Positions 1 through 11,160 of a stretch of 64,000 nt of DNA are shown piece after piece. The number at the start of each line of letters is the position of its first letter. Positions within the stretch are counted from its first letter, which is position 1. The stretch comes from Cryptomeria japonica (lineage: Eukaryota; Streptophyta; Pinopsida; Cupressales; Cupressaceae): contig NC_081409.1 in assembly GCF_030272615.1 (NCBI RefSeq), forward strand, positions 22,136,260-22,200,259, given 5' to 3'. Below the pieces are notes generated by a model. That model had not been told where the DNA came from. It searched no databases and saw only the letters and a list, made by a program, of their open reading frames with translations. Both the position numbers and the translations under genes were made by a program.

Positions 1-1318
1 GCATCTGTAATGCTATTTTCAGTCTTCTTTTTCTTTTGTTGCAACTCCTTCCAAAAACCCTTGGGATTATGCCTTCCAAGAGAAATTAGTTCCTTCCTTC
101 TTTCATGAACATATTTTTCCTTTTTTGATTGCACCAATTTTACATATTTTTTCTTGTGCTCTTTGTCCATTCCACCCTCTTTTAGTGATCTCTTGGTTGC
201 CTTACAATCTTCATCATACCATGGATTTTCCGGAAAAGTGTTTGCAGCCCTTGTCTTAGATTGAGATCTTTTGCATGACCTTAGAGCCTTGTGGATTAAT
301 GGGATCAGCTGGCTTCTATGAATGTGGGCCCCTATCTTATTGGTTGCCTTAACCTTTTTGTTATACTTCATATTGTGTAACTGTTGCTTAAGATCAGCAC
401 TAAAGATTTCTTTATTCTTTTGATTTATAAGGATTTTTCCCTTGGAAGGGCCCATCTTTTGCATGTGGTAAACCTGCCCATTGTGTTGACTGCATGGAGA
501 AATGCCTAGTTTAACAAGAAGAGGTGAATGATATGATTTCAACTCAATAGGGCAGTCCCCAATATCGAACTTCAGCAATCTAGAAATAAAAATCTGTGAG
601 CAAATCACATAGTCTACAACACTTTGGCCATTATAAATATTGCATGTGATGCCCCCCGATCTTGGCCAATCTTTCATGCCATTGAAAATGACCAAGCTGA
701 ATAAACTACAAAGGCCAAGTAATTCTGCCCCAAGCTGAGACACGTTGCTCTTACCATCTTGAGAGGTTTTTCCCAATGTTGATCTCCACCTTCTTCCAGC
801 CAAAGAGGATTGTTTTCCCCTCTTGCTTCATTGCCCAACTGAAGGGACTAGTTATTAGGTGTCCTTGCATTAAAGTCTCTCATTAGCACTATGTCACCAA
901 ATGTACTGAAAATAAAGATATCTTTTATTAGCGATGCATAAGGGTCTTCATTGTCTAAGTTCCTCTTCTTATAAAACTTTGAGTTTTTTGGAGCAAAGTA
1001 GCAAGCGGCCTATCTGAAAGTCACCCCATTCTCTGTTATTTGCAGCCATATGTATTGTTTATTAGTGTCTTCTTTTTCCACTTTTACAATACCCTGCCAC
1101 TTCTCATATATTAGAACTGTAACTCTACCATGACCTTTGCCCATTTCACTCCCTTTGTTCCAAACTGAAACTTTCTTAAATCCTTCAAAATCTAGAACTT
1201 TGCAACCATTGTGTTCATGTGTTTCTATGAGAATGATAATATCTTTTCCTTTTTCTATGGGCCCCAACCTAGGTCTTCTCCTCCATGGATATTCTCTACA
1301 ATTCTAACTTACGACATG
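1..1318 (-). pseudogene. LINE-A ORF2: APE-type endonuclease and linker (broken, partial)
   Basis: The product would nick target DNA and reverse-transcribe the element. Endonuclease motifs are visible in order. An N-C-R-E-Y-P-W start (about 1310) replaces the family's W-N-C-R-G, with a stop in place of the first W. It is followed by L-I-E-T-H-E-H-N-G (about 1230; catalytic E), R-D-F-N-A-R (about 870; usually G-D-F-N) and S-V-V-D-Y-V-I (about 620). The family's terminal S-D-H is S-Y-H here (about 525), so a catalytic aspartate is lost. In-frame stops lie near 1015 and 860. Downstream is a basic linker ending in the N-P-K-G-F-W-K segment conserved just before RT. The reading frame runs off the window. 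The family assignment is firm; activity is not plausible. Confidence 0.82.
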
Positions 1319-1441
1319 TAAGTAATCCTGTGGGGCCCCTAATCCCTATTTCTTGTTTGAAAAATGCTCAGAGATTTGGGCTTTCCCATTCTTCAACCAT
1401 GCCCACTTTCCCTCATTTCTTGTTGTCTTTACTTTCTCCCA

Positions 1442-2989
1442 TTATTTCCTTTGTTCTTCTTGTTGATCGAAGGTCAAATCATCATTTAAATAAATGTATG
1501 TGCCTCTAAGCAACCCTCTATTTTTTAGAATCATGTTCTTATCCTCTAGATTTCTTAAGGTGACTCTTACATGTCTATCTCTACCTCCATCTATCTTCTT
1601 TCCAATCCTACTTGCTTGTTGGATATACCCTGACCGCTGCAGTTTGTCTTTAAGGAAGTCTCTAGTGAGAATATTGGTTCTCTCTTTCTCACTGAAGTCC
1701 CTTAAACCCTTAATTATAATGTTTGCAGTTGTGCCCAACTTATCTTTTTCTTCTCTTAGTTGTCTTTTGACTTGGTTTTCAATGATTCCTCTATGCTCGC
1801 TTGTTGGCCCCCTTACCACTTGTGACCATGACTTGGCCTCTTCTATTTGTTCTCTTAGCTGATTTTCTTTTGACTCTAGGTCTGCCAATGCTGATTGGAT
1901 CACCTTTATTTGCATTACATTTTCTCCTTCCTCTCTTATTGACTTCTTGTTTTCAATTACTTTTAATTGAACTAAATCATGTTTTAGAATGTTCAAATCT
2001 TGTTGGCCCCTCTCCATGTTAATATGAAGATTTAGAATTTGTTCTTTTAGTATTTCTTTTTCTTTTTCCAAATTGCAATTGGATTCTATCACCATTTTTG
2101 CTTTGTTGTCTTCAAATCTCCCCTTGGCTTCTAATATTTCGAGTTTGTTCTTCAACCTCATGAGCTCTTCTACATACAAATCTAATGACCATGTAAGAGG
2201 TGTGGATGTGGGTCTATAAAGTTCCTGCGTCACTTTTTCGGTGCCCTTCTTGCTTGTCATGAGCTCTTCTATTTTGCCCACAATCCCTTCTATATGGTCC
2301 AGATTTGACGCGAGATCCTATGTGTCCCCTATCAGCTTCTCTTTTCCTTTATACTCAGCTTGGACAATTGGTTCTCCCTTTTGAAACAACTTATTAGTTA
2401 TCTCTTTTTTACTGAAATTTAACTTTGGTAAAATCACAGTGAATTTTTTCTTTTGTCTTAGTTGTCAAGTCTGTATGTGCCTTAAGATCCCCTTATATTG
2501 TTTTGCATTTATAAAAATCAGCCTTTCTCTAGTGTTTGTATACTTTGATGCATTTGTTTGAAGGGATCTTATTAACAAAGATCTCCAAAATTCTGTTAAA
2601 CTATCTTGACTTAGAAGGTTTGACAACACTTTCAGTTGTAAACGAGACTCATTTGTCATTTTTTTGTTCATTATATATTCCATTATTCCCAAATGTTTTG
2701 AAAAATGTTTGTATTTGGCCACTGTGAACCTTGTGTACTGCAATCCTGCCCTACCAGATCTAATCCATGTGACCCTACTGCCTCTATGCCTCTCAAATCC
2801 AAATTTCCATTCATTTTGCCTTGTTTTGTTTTCATGTGGTAAAATAATGTGTGGGTTTGGAGTTTTATGCAGGTCTAACCATTTTTGCCTCCATTTTCCG
2901 AAGAACAGACAAAGTAAAGTTAAAAGAATGCATACAAAATGCATACAAAGGTGGAGAAAAGGCACCCATGAAATTTTTGTGGGATCCAC
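1442..2989 (-). pseudogene. LINE-A ORF1: coiled-coil nucleic-acid-binding protein with an NF-YA-like motif
   Basis: ORF1 proteins of L1-type elements coat the RNA. One reading frame runs from an ATG at 2989 to the stop at 1442-1444, broken by two in-frame stops (2465-2467 and 2318-2320). The part below 2281 has a long charged coiled coil (K/E/L-rich, about 2180-1880) followed by a basic domain with T-A-N-I-I-I-K-G-L-R and H-V-R-V-T-L-R-N, which resembles the RRM-like and C-terminal domains of L1 ORF1 proteins. The part above 2465 is unusual: near 2510 it reads F-I-N-A-K-Q-Y-K-G-I-L-R, close to the first helix of the NF-YA (CCAAT-binding) core, and basic residues follow the stop. The second NF-YA helix is not seen. 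Whether the upstream 174 codons are original ORF1 or captured sequence is unknown. Confidence 0.7.
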
Positions 2990-3039
2990 TAACTGTAGGG
3001 CCCTTCCATGTCCAGTTGTCTACCATTGCTTATGGTTGT

Positions 3040-3195
3040 CTGCCGCTACTTACGGTGCCTATCTACCTACTTCACAGTGCCCTGTCTGCTTGGGATCCAC
3101 GGTGCCCTATCTGCCTGCTTAACGGTGCCCTGCCTGCTTGGGATTCACGGAGATGCAGTTGGGATTCACAGTGCCTTGCCCTGCTTGCTCCCCTG
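3040..3195. repeat. Degenerate GC-rich tandem repeat
   Basis: A motif of the form gtgccctg-cctgcttgggat-ccacg recurs about four times with variable spacing. It is much richer in G+C than the surrounding DNA. It sits directly 5' of LINE-A ORF1 (minus strand), where plant and animal LINEs often carry promoter monomers; that role is inference. Plus-strand frames across it only reflect the repeat. Confidence 0.6.
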
Positions 3196-3470
3196 AAGAA
3201 GCGTTAGTACTTGCAAGATCCCTTCGCTCTCCAAATCCATATCATAGAGTATGAGAACACTTAATTTCCTATAAAATCTCCTCAACCCATAAATTTTTTA
3301 AAAAACAATCCACTTGTCTTCACGAATACGCAGACAAGGAGGTCGTCAATGCTGCGTACCAAACATAACACCTACCATAGATTTGTTTGGACTTTGTACT
3401 TGGTTTGATGATATATTTTGATAGTTTTTTTTTAAGGAGGTCGTCAATGTTGCATTGAGAAGGGGAGACT

Positions 3471-3590
3471 AAAAGGGATGTGGAGAAATAGGGACAGAGG
3501 GAGGAAGATAAGGGAGAATAAAAGGGATGTGGAGAAATAGGGACAGAGGGAGGAAGATAAGGGAGAATAAAAGGGATGTGGAGAAAATGA
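3471..3590. repeat. 49-bp purine-rich tandem repeat
   Basis: The start aaaagggatgtggagaaa occurs at 3471, 3520 and 3569, an exact spacing of 49 bp. The unit is almost pure purine on the plus strand and grades into the neighbouring GA microsatellite. A short direct repeat, aaggaggtcgtcaatg, occurs just before it at about 3337 and 3434. Confidence 0.9.
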
Positions 3591-3676
3591 GAGATGGGGA
3601 GATGGGAGAGATAGGGGGAATGGAGAGATAGGGGAGAAATGGAGTGAATTAGAGAGAGATATGTAGATAACGAGAC

Positions 3677-3756
<80 letters not shown>
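3677..3756. repeat. (AG)n microsatellite
   Basis: About 38 uninterrupted AG units. The long serine/leucine 'ORF' on the minus strand here is an artefact of the repeat. From here to 4052 the DNA is purine-rich and then AT-rich, with no recognisable feature. Confidence 0.98.
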
Positions 3757-3759
<3 letters not shown>

Positions 3760-4409
3760 TTTTGAAGAAAAAGATAGAGGGGGAATAGTTATAAATAAAG
3801 ATAGACATAGAGAAATAAAGACAGAGATAGGGAGGGAAAAACAAAGAGTTTGTGTCAATGAGTATTATTAGTGAAAATAATTTGAAATATATTAGTTGCA
3901 AATGATATTCTAGATATTTACATGAAATGAGTTAAAGAGTTATAAATAAATATTTAAAAATTGCTAAACATATACTTATATCTAATTAAAGAATATGAAT
4001 AAATAATACAAATATTATATTTAATATTTCAATTAATATTATATGTTTTTGATTAAAAAAGCAGTGAAAACCAGGGCACTAACCCTTTACATAGCAAAAC
4101 TATCAACAGAACCATAGTGCAACAACAACAAACTAAAACTAGTCTTTTGAAATAAAAAACAACAAAAAATAGAGAAAACACAACATCTACAGGGTCACCT
4201 TGCGCACCCCAATACGGTCTATGATATTGTTCATTGTTAGGCGATAAGCCCAAAAGGTTTGCCAACAAAGCAACACGTCCTTCAAAGCCAAGCTGGTCGA
4301 ATGAGTCACCAACCAACCGATAGTAACCGTAGGAATATTCCCATTATTTGAATTATGAAACCGACCCCTCCGAACAACCCCAAGGGAAGACAGGAGAGTA
4401 AGGATAAAA

Positions 4410-4960
4410 CTAAGCAGCAACTCCATCATTGATAGATATTTTAGATCTCTCTCTCTGAAGAAGGAAGTTGACGTGGTCCGGGAGGGAATTTTGGCTCCTC
4501 CAACATCTTAAACCAAAAATATTTAGCCCAAGGGCAGCCAGAGCATCAACCGATTTGTTACCCTCTTTGAAGACATGCATGAATTTGAATGAGTCGAGCC
4601 CTAAAATGAGCCTTAGGGTGTCCCTGATGGTTCCCTCAATGGTCCAATTAAGCCTATTTCGCCCTTTGACAACATCTATAATGAGTTTGGAATCAACCTC
4701 AATATCCATTGACCTAATTCCCATAGTGAGGGCAAAATGAATCCCCCAGGCTAAGGCCATTTCTTCAACCTGATTAGAGGAGTGCCCATTTAGGTTACCC
4801 ACATAAGCAGCAACAAGGGCCCCCGTGTGGGTTCTGATGATCCCTCCACCAGCAGTCAGGCCCCCTTTGGCAGCCCCATCAAAGTTGAGTTTAAAGCCAT
4901 GGGTAGCAAGAGGGGACCAAATTGTGCTTTGCCTTAAGAGTCTCTTGGAGCATTCAACAA
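4410..4960 (-). pseudogene. LINE-B RNase H domain (RVT_3-like)
   Basis: This is the RNase H domain found at the C-terminus of many plant LINE ORF2 proteins; it removes RNA from the RNA:DNA hybrid. The acidic catalytic positions are recognisable: K-L-N-F-D-G-A-A-K-G (about 4890), N-Q-V-E-E-M-A-L (about 4760), I-E-V-D-S-K (about 4695) and G-N-K-S-V-D-A-L-A (about 4550; the family usually has A-D). The last 130 codons, down to 4410, are open. The join to the upstream zinc-finger region needs a frame change and crosses stops near 5010, so the protein is broken. Confidence 0.8.
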
Positions 4961-5269
4961 GAGAGAACGAGGGGGGAAGATTCCAATATCTAGCAATTTC
5001 CCAGTCCTAAGCAGAGGGGGGCTTGGAGGCCAGTCGAGTTCTAGTGACCGAGATATTCTCAAGAATCAACTTTAGAAAATGAGAAAACACAGTTTCCATA
5101 GTAGCCTCTTTATCTCTAAATATCCTATCATTCCTTTCCTTCCAGATACTCCATCTCACATGAGGGGAGATCTACTTCCATAGTTATTGGAGGAGGGACC
5201 CCGAAACTCTTGGGACAAATTTAACAAGTTGTCATTCATAATCCATATGATATCGAGCTTGTTGCAGAC

Positions 5270-6660
5270 CATCCCCAGAGCTCTTGAGCAAACACACAAT
5301 GGAGAAAGAGATGAGCGGGACTTTCCACATTATTTTTGCAAAGGATGCACCTATTAGGCAATTGGAATCCCCTTTTAACCAAATTGTCTTGAGTCAAGAT
5401 TTTGTTGTGGAGAGTCGTCCACTAGAAGAAGTTGACCTTGGGGATCAATTGGGGGTTCTAGACCACTTTCAAGTTGATGGTATGATCAGGTTCCCTCAAC
5501 AAGTTGTTGTAAGCATTTCTGACAGAGAACTCCCTAGAGGGGTCCCACTTCCAAATGAATTTATCTTCCCTGTGGAAGAAGGGGAGGAAGGTGCCTACCA
5601 AAAGCTCTTGAAGATCTCTAGCCGCAGGGAGGAGGAAGGGTTGATCAATGCAGTATTCTTCTAAAGCCTTCCAAGTGTTGTTGATGAAGTAATCACTGAC
5701 CCTCTCCTCGAAGAAACTTTTAGCAGCATCCTGGAGCCTTCTAAGGGAGGGGGAGAAAATAAGGAGCTTCTCTCCCAACCAACAATCCTCCTAGAAGAGG
5801 ATATTCCTACCATTTCCAATAAGCCACCTCATATCATGGGATAAAGGGTCCCTGCAACTCATGATGTTGTTCCAAATTTTGCAACCCCTGGGGAGGCCAT
5901 CCTCCTTGAGGACAAAGGAAAAATTGCCATTTCCTAGGTATTTAGCCCTGATAATCCTGCTCCAATCCGCATCCTTATTTAGAAGCTTCCAGACAATTTT
6001 GGTCATAAGGGCCTTGTTGAACCTGGAGATCTTGTGGGTTCCCAACCTGCCCATGGCCTTAGGGAGACAGACTCTGTCCCAGCCCACCAAAGCGAGCCTC
6101 TTCTTTTCTTCCATCCCAGTCCAAAGGAAGGTCCTTTGGATAATCTCTAGCTTGGTAGCCATGGTCGCTGAAATCTTAAAAAGGGAGAGGAAGTACACAA
6201 GGATCCCCTAGAGGGAGGAGGTAAGCAGTTGCAATTTCCCAGCACTACTAAGGAGTCTACCTTTCCAACCAACCAGTTTCTTCTGCATTCTTGCAAGGAT
6301 GGTGACCCAGAAAGGATTAGAAACATCTTTGACAATTAAAGGGAGGCCAAGGTAGGTGCCAGGGAGGGAGGCCCTTTGACAACCAAGGATTCTACAAATT
6401 TTATCTTGGAGTTGCACATAAGTGTGAAAGAAGTATATGATGCTCTTCTTGTAGTTGATGTGTTGACCAAAGGCCTGAGCATATAAGTTGAGGAAATATT
6501 TCCAAGTAGTAGCTTCCACCACAGAGGAGATTCCAAAGAGAATAGTGTCATCGACAAATTGTTGTAGAACATTTGGAGGCGTCGTTGAGGTCAGTTTGAT
6601 GCCCATGAGAGCTCCTCTATTAACCATGGAGTTCAGATTAGATGCCAACACTTCAGCTAT
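5270..6660 (-). pseudogene. LINE-B reverse transcriptase (C-terminal part) and zf-RVT
   Basis: The frame opens inside RT. The catalytic box reads F-V-D-D-T (about 6550), where LINEs usually have F-A-D-D. It is followed by the thumb segments Y-L-G-L-P-L and W-K-G-R-L-L-S. The next frame carries W-D-R-V-C-L-P-K and the G-R-L-G region typical of plant LINEs. Near 5460-5270 comes a zf-RVT motif with C-I-L-C and H-L-F-L-H-C. At least three frames are needed to read through, so frameshifts are present near 6200, 5780 and 5460. The finger and palm part before the F-V-D-D box is missing because of 5' truncation. Confidence 0.85.
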
Positions 6661-6779
6661 GTTAAAATAATAATATATATTTTTAAATTAATTATCATTT
6701 CTAGATCATTTACAAATATTTTGCTCATACGAGCATCAACTTGAGACCATTACATGACACTAATATTTGCTCATATCTA

Positions 6780-7010
6780 AAAACCACAACCATGACACTA
6801 ATACTAGCTCATTTTGAGCAACCACACTAGAATCAACGTGTGGAAGACAAAGAGTCACAAATTAGAATTTACTTATTAGAAACCACCATTAGCTCATTTC
6901 AAGCAACCACACTAGAATCAACCTATGGAAGACCAAGAATTACAAATTAGAATCCACTTATTAGAAACCACCTAGAAGCAAACTGTGGAAGACTAAGAGT
7001 CACAACTTTG
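6780..7010. repeat. Diverged ~85-bp tandem repeat
   Basis: The block gcaaccacactagaatcaac is found at 6818 and 6903 (period 85). Both are followed by related ggaagac-a-agag-cacaa-ttagaat sequence, and a third weaker copy starts near 6970. The unit atgacactaata also recurs just upstream. Confidence 0.75.
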
Positions 7011-8084
7011 AATTCCATATTAGATGTCCCTTTGGGATTTGAACTTTGATCTCCACAATGAGAACTCAACACTTCAACCAATAAAACACAACCCCTTGGA
7101 CTATAATAATATATTTTTATTTAATAATGTATATTATTAAGCATGATATATAATAATAAATATAAATCTTATTTATAAAAAATACAAATAAATAATAAAA
7201 TATCATATATCTAGCACAAATAAAATATATTATTAAATAAAAAATTTAATAGTTAAAATTATATCAAAATAGTATATATTACTAAATTGAATTTATTTAG
7301 ATTATATAATATGTACATTTTTTAAGTTATATATGATTAAAAAAGTTAAACAATATATTATCTCCTTTTTTTGAAATCATCATTTAAAATTAAATATTTT
7401 AATCTTAAATCAGTTAAATAATTTAAATTCTATTTAATCAGATTTATTATTCAAACAAAAATATTTACATTGTATTTTTAGTTCCTACAAATTAAAATAT
7501 ATATTTAAATATTTAATAATATTTACATAAGATGCTTTTATCTTAAATTTGCTTTATATATTTTTAAATAAAATTAAAACATAAAACAAGATCTTCAAAT
7601 TGGATGTTACATAAGCATTTACTAAAAAAAGAAAAATCAAAGATTTGAAATGTTGTTTCCAACAAATAATTAATAGAAAAGATAAATATATTATTTTATA
7701 CAAAGAAAATCAATTTTTTTATCCAATATGAACCAATAGAAATAAAGAAAAATGATATTTTTAGAATTTTGTAAAATATAAAATAAATATGAACTATAGA
7801 TTTTTTGTTCAAATTTTTTAATTCTAAATTGAAAAAGAACATTTGATGAATGCAATAGTATATGCCTTGAGAGGAACTAATATGTATAAGTTAATATAAC
7901 TGTGATTATTTTGTAATTGAGGATCATATAAATATAAATATACCACAATTTCTAACAAATTTTCAAGTAAAGGAAGACGTTTACTCTTGTACATTGTGAA
8001 ATGTTAGGACCAAAGAAACATTATTGAAATGGTAATGATATATAATTCTAGAGAGGATCAAGAAAATAGAAATATATTACAATT

Positions 8085-8210
8085 TCAAACAAAGTTCCAG
8101 CTAAAAGGAAAAGTATGCTAATAATAATTATTTAAATGCTGAAATCAATTTTAAACAAAGTTCCAATTTAAAGTAAAAATATGTTAAAAATAATTATTTA
8201 AATGTTAGAA
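8085..8210. repeat. Diverged ~66-bp direct repeat
   Basis: Two copies of a unit beginning acaaagttcca and ending aataattatttaaatg, near 8090 and 8156. A weaker relative lies near 7960. Confidence 0.6.
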
Positions 8211-9046
8211 TCATATATTAGTGATGTCTTCGTAAAAAGATGTATAACAAATGGAAAAAAATAATAATATCAAATAATAAAATAAGAAGAACATTCTAAC
8301 CTAATTTTTTAAACAAATACCTTGCTCCTCATTGTTTTTCTTAAGATGTGATTGTTCTTATTTTTATAAAAGGAGTGTATGTCAAACACAATAGTTCCTC
8401 TAAGAACAATAAGAAGGACCAAGGTATTATTTGGAAAAACAAGATATATCTCTATTATGTATTTCTTTGAAACAAAAATATATAATTCAATTTAGGAATA
8501 TACAAAGAGAGCTATGTATTGCATGAAAATATATGTCTAAATCAACATATAATGTTGACCTTAAAATACAGTGAAAAACTTAATATGAATGGGTGCAATT
8601 TATAATTTAAATTGGCAAACTATGCAAAAAAAAATTGTAATACATAATGTTTTTACAATGAATGAAGAAGATTAAGTTAGGATATTGATTATATTGAGTA
8701 GATTTGTTGTTGGTTGCACAAATTGCCCTATTTACAAGGGCTTTTGCTCAATTGTCATTTACAGTTTCTTGACAAAGGTTTTAAGCTTCATGATTTGTCT
8801 CTAGAATATAAGTCATCAAATTTTTTTTGAATGTCATCTAAATTTTGTATGAATGTCATCTCAACTTTGTTCGCTATCAACCTTTTCATTGTTATAATAG
8901 ATATAAACCTCATCATGGCTCCAATAACAACATAAGCTCTTCAAAGTGGATAAGAAATCTACTCTTTCAAATGTTGTATTTTACCTTTTTTGTTTTTAGT
9001 TGATAGGAGTTTGGTTATTGTGCTAGTATGATGCACAAGGGAACAA

Positions 9047-9118
9047 CTGAGATAGCTAAGTTAGTAGAGCAGAGGACTAAAAATCCTTGTGTGACCAGTT
9101 CAAATCTAGTTTCTAGCA
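9047..9118 (+). pseudogene. trnF: Degenerate plastid tRNA-Phe (trnF) remnant
   Basis: The stretch aligns along its whole length with chloroplast trnF-GAA as I remember it. Identical or nearly identical blocks include gagatagct in the acceptor and D-arm start, gtagagcagaggact through D-arm and anticodon stem, and ccagttcaaatct in the T-arm. The anticodon loop reads actaaaaatc, so the GAA anticodon has become AAA. Both acceptor strands carry changes, mostly G to A, that break pairing. This pattern fits an old nuclear insertion of plastid DNA decaying by transitions. I did not recognise further plastid sequence on either side. Confidence 0.75.
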
Positions 9119-9805
9119 TGTATACTTTTAAAGGTATGAAAAGGGATCAGTAGACCTTATTATCTACCAGCTTTTCACTTTTCATGGGGTCTCATTATGC
9201 CCTATCCTCTTATGTGCATATATGTTTGTCCAAAGAGAGCTCTGCTAGCAGTGTTCCCTATACTATTCCTAACACTTCTATGTTTCATACTTTTAGTTTT
9301 CCCTCTCTTCATTATTATCTTCTAGCTTGCTTAGAATTGCCTAACTTATCTTTGTCTCATATTATTGTCATACGGCCATGCATACTTGTCACAAATACAT
9401 AAAATGTCTTTATTGCTATCACATTTGATTTGCGAGCTTATTTAGCAATGCCCTTATAGCCTTTGCCTTGTATTTTTTTTCCATCCCTTTTATTGCTTTC
9501 CTTTTGTCTCAACGTGAATATAATTGAGTTCTTATGCATTTTTTGTCAATTCACATAGTTCATGTTTTGTACGTGCTTTTATTCCTTCTCTTAGGCTTGA
9601 ATAATTTCATGTTGAAAACCTTCATGACACATTATCAACTACACTAAGGGTTTAATGAAGATTTTGAGAAGGCTTTTTACATTCTAGATAACAAAGTATA
9701 TTGTATCCTTTGTGATCGCTTCTTATTTAAGGAATTTTTCTTAGTATCACCTTTGTGTCTCTCAAACTTTATGTTTATTCTACATTGCTTTCAACTGACT
9801 GTCAT

Positions 9806-10030
9806 TTATTTAAATTTGTCCTTGACTTGTCACTTAGGAAGTCTTGTGCATAGCCTTCTTGTAGTCTTAACATTCATGCAACACTGTTATCTTCTCTTGT
9901 CTATAAATTTTTCATTTATTTAACTATGTCCTTTATCTTCCACTTAAGAAGTCTTGCACATAGCCTTCATGTAGTCTTAATAGTCATGCAACATTGTTAT
10001 CTTCTCTTGTCTATACGCTTGTCATTTTAC
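9806..10030. repeat. ~110-bp tandem duplication
   Basis: The unit containing gtcttg-catagcctt-tgtagtctta and ending gttatcttctcttgtctata is present twice with a spacing of 110 bp (gtcttg at 9841 and 9951). The copies differ by about ten substitutions. Confidence 0.85.
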
Positions 10031-10410
10031 CCATGTTGGCACTAATATCAATCTCCTTGTAGCGTGATAATTGTTTTCATGGCTAAAATCATCATGGAAA
10101 TCAAGCTAATTAGAATAAAAGGAAAATCATGAATTCCTTAACTAATTAAGCTATCGTAGACATAATTCAATGAAAGTATTTAGCCTAATAAGATATTCTT
10201 AACCAAATTAATCTAATTAAGAACTCCTTATTATTCATGTTGCTTTCATTGTCATTATCTAGGGTAATCGTACAGATCTGTGTCGCACTTTAAGCTAACA
10301 ATACCTATTCCAACCGGACCTATTTGGCGGCCACGCAACGCCCATGTGGCAACGGATTTTCAGCTAGAACCCTTCCGGCCGAAATGTTTCTGACTGGAAA
10401 TACGTTGCGC

Positions 10411-10418
10411 TATATAAA
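10411..10418 (+). promoter_or_regulatory. Putative TATA box
   Basis: TATATAAA sits in an unusually GC-rich 200-bp stretch inside AT-rich DNA, which makes it stand out. About 80 bp downstream is an ATG followed by a consensus splice donor. It could drive the multi-exon gene at 11.7-13.8 kb; this is inference. Confidence 0.45.
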
Positions 10419-10497
10419 CCTGGAAATTCGTCCAAGCCCCTCATTTTGGATGGAGCGACTTGGAGTTAAGTAGGAGGGTGAGAAGAAATGCAACAAT

Positions 10498-10518
10498 CCG
10501 GTCGGAAGTGTTTCGGTG
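10498..10518 (+). other. Possible short first coding exon with splice donor
   Basis: An ATG opens seven codons (M-Q-Q-S-G-R-K) that run directly into ggtg followed by GTAAGT, a strong plant donor. The TATA box lies about 80 bp upstream. The next possible exon would be beyond the repeat arrays, near 11.6-11.7 kb, so the intron would contain the microsatellite and palindrome. Low confidence without transcript evidence. Confidence 0.3.
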
Positions 10519-10655
10519 GTAAGTCCATTTTTTAAATGTATTTATTGTATCATATTAATTTATGTTTGTTTTTTTTTAAAATAGTTTTTGATAGAAAATT
10601 AGTTTTTTGATAGCAAATTAGTTTTTTTAAGTTTTTTAAAATAGTTTTTAGAAAA

Positions 10656-10765
10656 TAGTTTTTTTTGTATTTATTGTATCATATTAGTTTAGAAAATTAG
10701 AAAATAAATATAGTTTTTTTTGTATTTATTGTATCATATTAGTTTAGAAAATTAGAAAATAAATA
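10656..10765. repeat. 55-bp tandem duplication
   Basis: The unit tagttttttttgtatttatt, continuing through gtatcatattagtttagaaaattag, occurs at 10656 and again at 10711 with no visible difference, suggesting a recent duplication. Confidence 0.9.
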
Positions 10766-11090
10766 CATACATACACATACATGTACATAAATAGACGCAT
10801 ACACAAATATACACATACATACACATACATACATACATACATACATACATACATACATACATACATACATACATACATACATACATACATACATACATAC
10901 ATACACATAGAATAATTATATGTACACCTTAGGAAATACAAATACACATACATAAAAATACATACACATACATAAATAAACATACATACATAGGTTTACA
11001 TACATACATACACATACATGTACATACCTACATGTACATACATACACATACATAAATACATACACATACATACATACATACATACATACA

Positions 11091-11122
<32 letters not shown>

Positions 11123-11160
11123 CATACATACATACATACATACATACATACATACATACA
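10764..11160. repeat. (ATAC)n tetranucleotide array, imperfect
   Basis: About 400 bp of atac/acat units, with long perfect runs near 10828-10902 and 11070-11160. A non-repeat island around 10905-10945 contains aataattatatgtacacctt. All tyrosine/methionine/cysteine-rich frames here are repeat artefacts. Confidence 0.95.

Larger units (their letters stand above)
1..2989 (-). mobile_element. LINE-A, 5' part of a non-LTR retrotransposon, open at the left edge
   Basis: Read on the minus strand this stretch gives the order expected of an L1-like plant LINE: a coiled-coil ORF1, then an APE-type endonuclease, then the linker that precedes reverse transcriptase. The linker ends at the window edge with the typical N-P-K-G-F-W-K segment (near position 70), so RT and the 3' end lie outside. 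Several in-frame stops show that the copy is dead. The 5' limit is set at the first methionine of ORF1; GC-rich degenerate repeats just beyond it (3040-3195) could be its 5' UTR. It is not the other half of the LINE at 4.05-6.66 kb, because the order on the chromosome is wrong for that. Confidence 0.85.
4053..6660 (-). mobile_element. LINE-B, 5'-truncated non-LTR retrotransposon
   Basis: On the minus strand the element starts abruptly inside the RT domain at about 6660 and continues through the thumb, zf-RVT zinc motif and RNase H to a 3' region that ends near 4053 in a short A-rich tract. Truncation at the 5' end with an intact 3' end is the usual result of target-primed reverse transcription. 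I could not find convincing target-site duplications in the AT-rich flanks. The 3' untranslated part (about 4053-4410) has no coding signal. Confidence 0.85.
6661..10400. other. Gene-poor AT-rich spacer
   Basis: No credible coding region on either strand; the longest frame (72 codons near 9184) has no recognisable feature. It contains short diverged tandem duplications and a plastid tRNA remnant, listed separately. From about 7080 to 8690 the DNA is very AT-rich. The last 150 bp become GC-richer towards the TATA box at 10411. Confidence 0.7.

Noticed and set aside
3320-3901. 193-codon minus-strand frame rich in L and S
   Set aside because: It reads through the (AG)n microsatellite and 49-bp repeat; composition artefact.
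5284-5664. 126-codon plus-strand frame starting M-S-K-H-T-M-E-K
   Set aside because: It is the complement of the LINE-B zf-RVT/RT region, where the minus-strand motifs explain the sequence.
1-6660. LINE-A and LINE-B as two halves of one split element
   Set aside because: Both are on the minus strand, but the 3' half lies upstream of the 5' half, so they must be separate copies.
9184-9402. 72-codon plus-strand frame
   Set aside because: Short, no motif, in AT-rich spacer; expected by chance.
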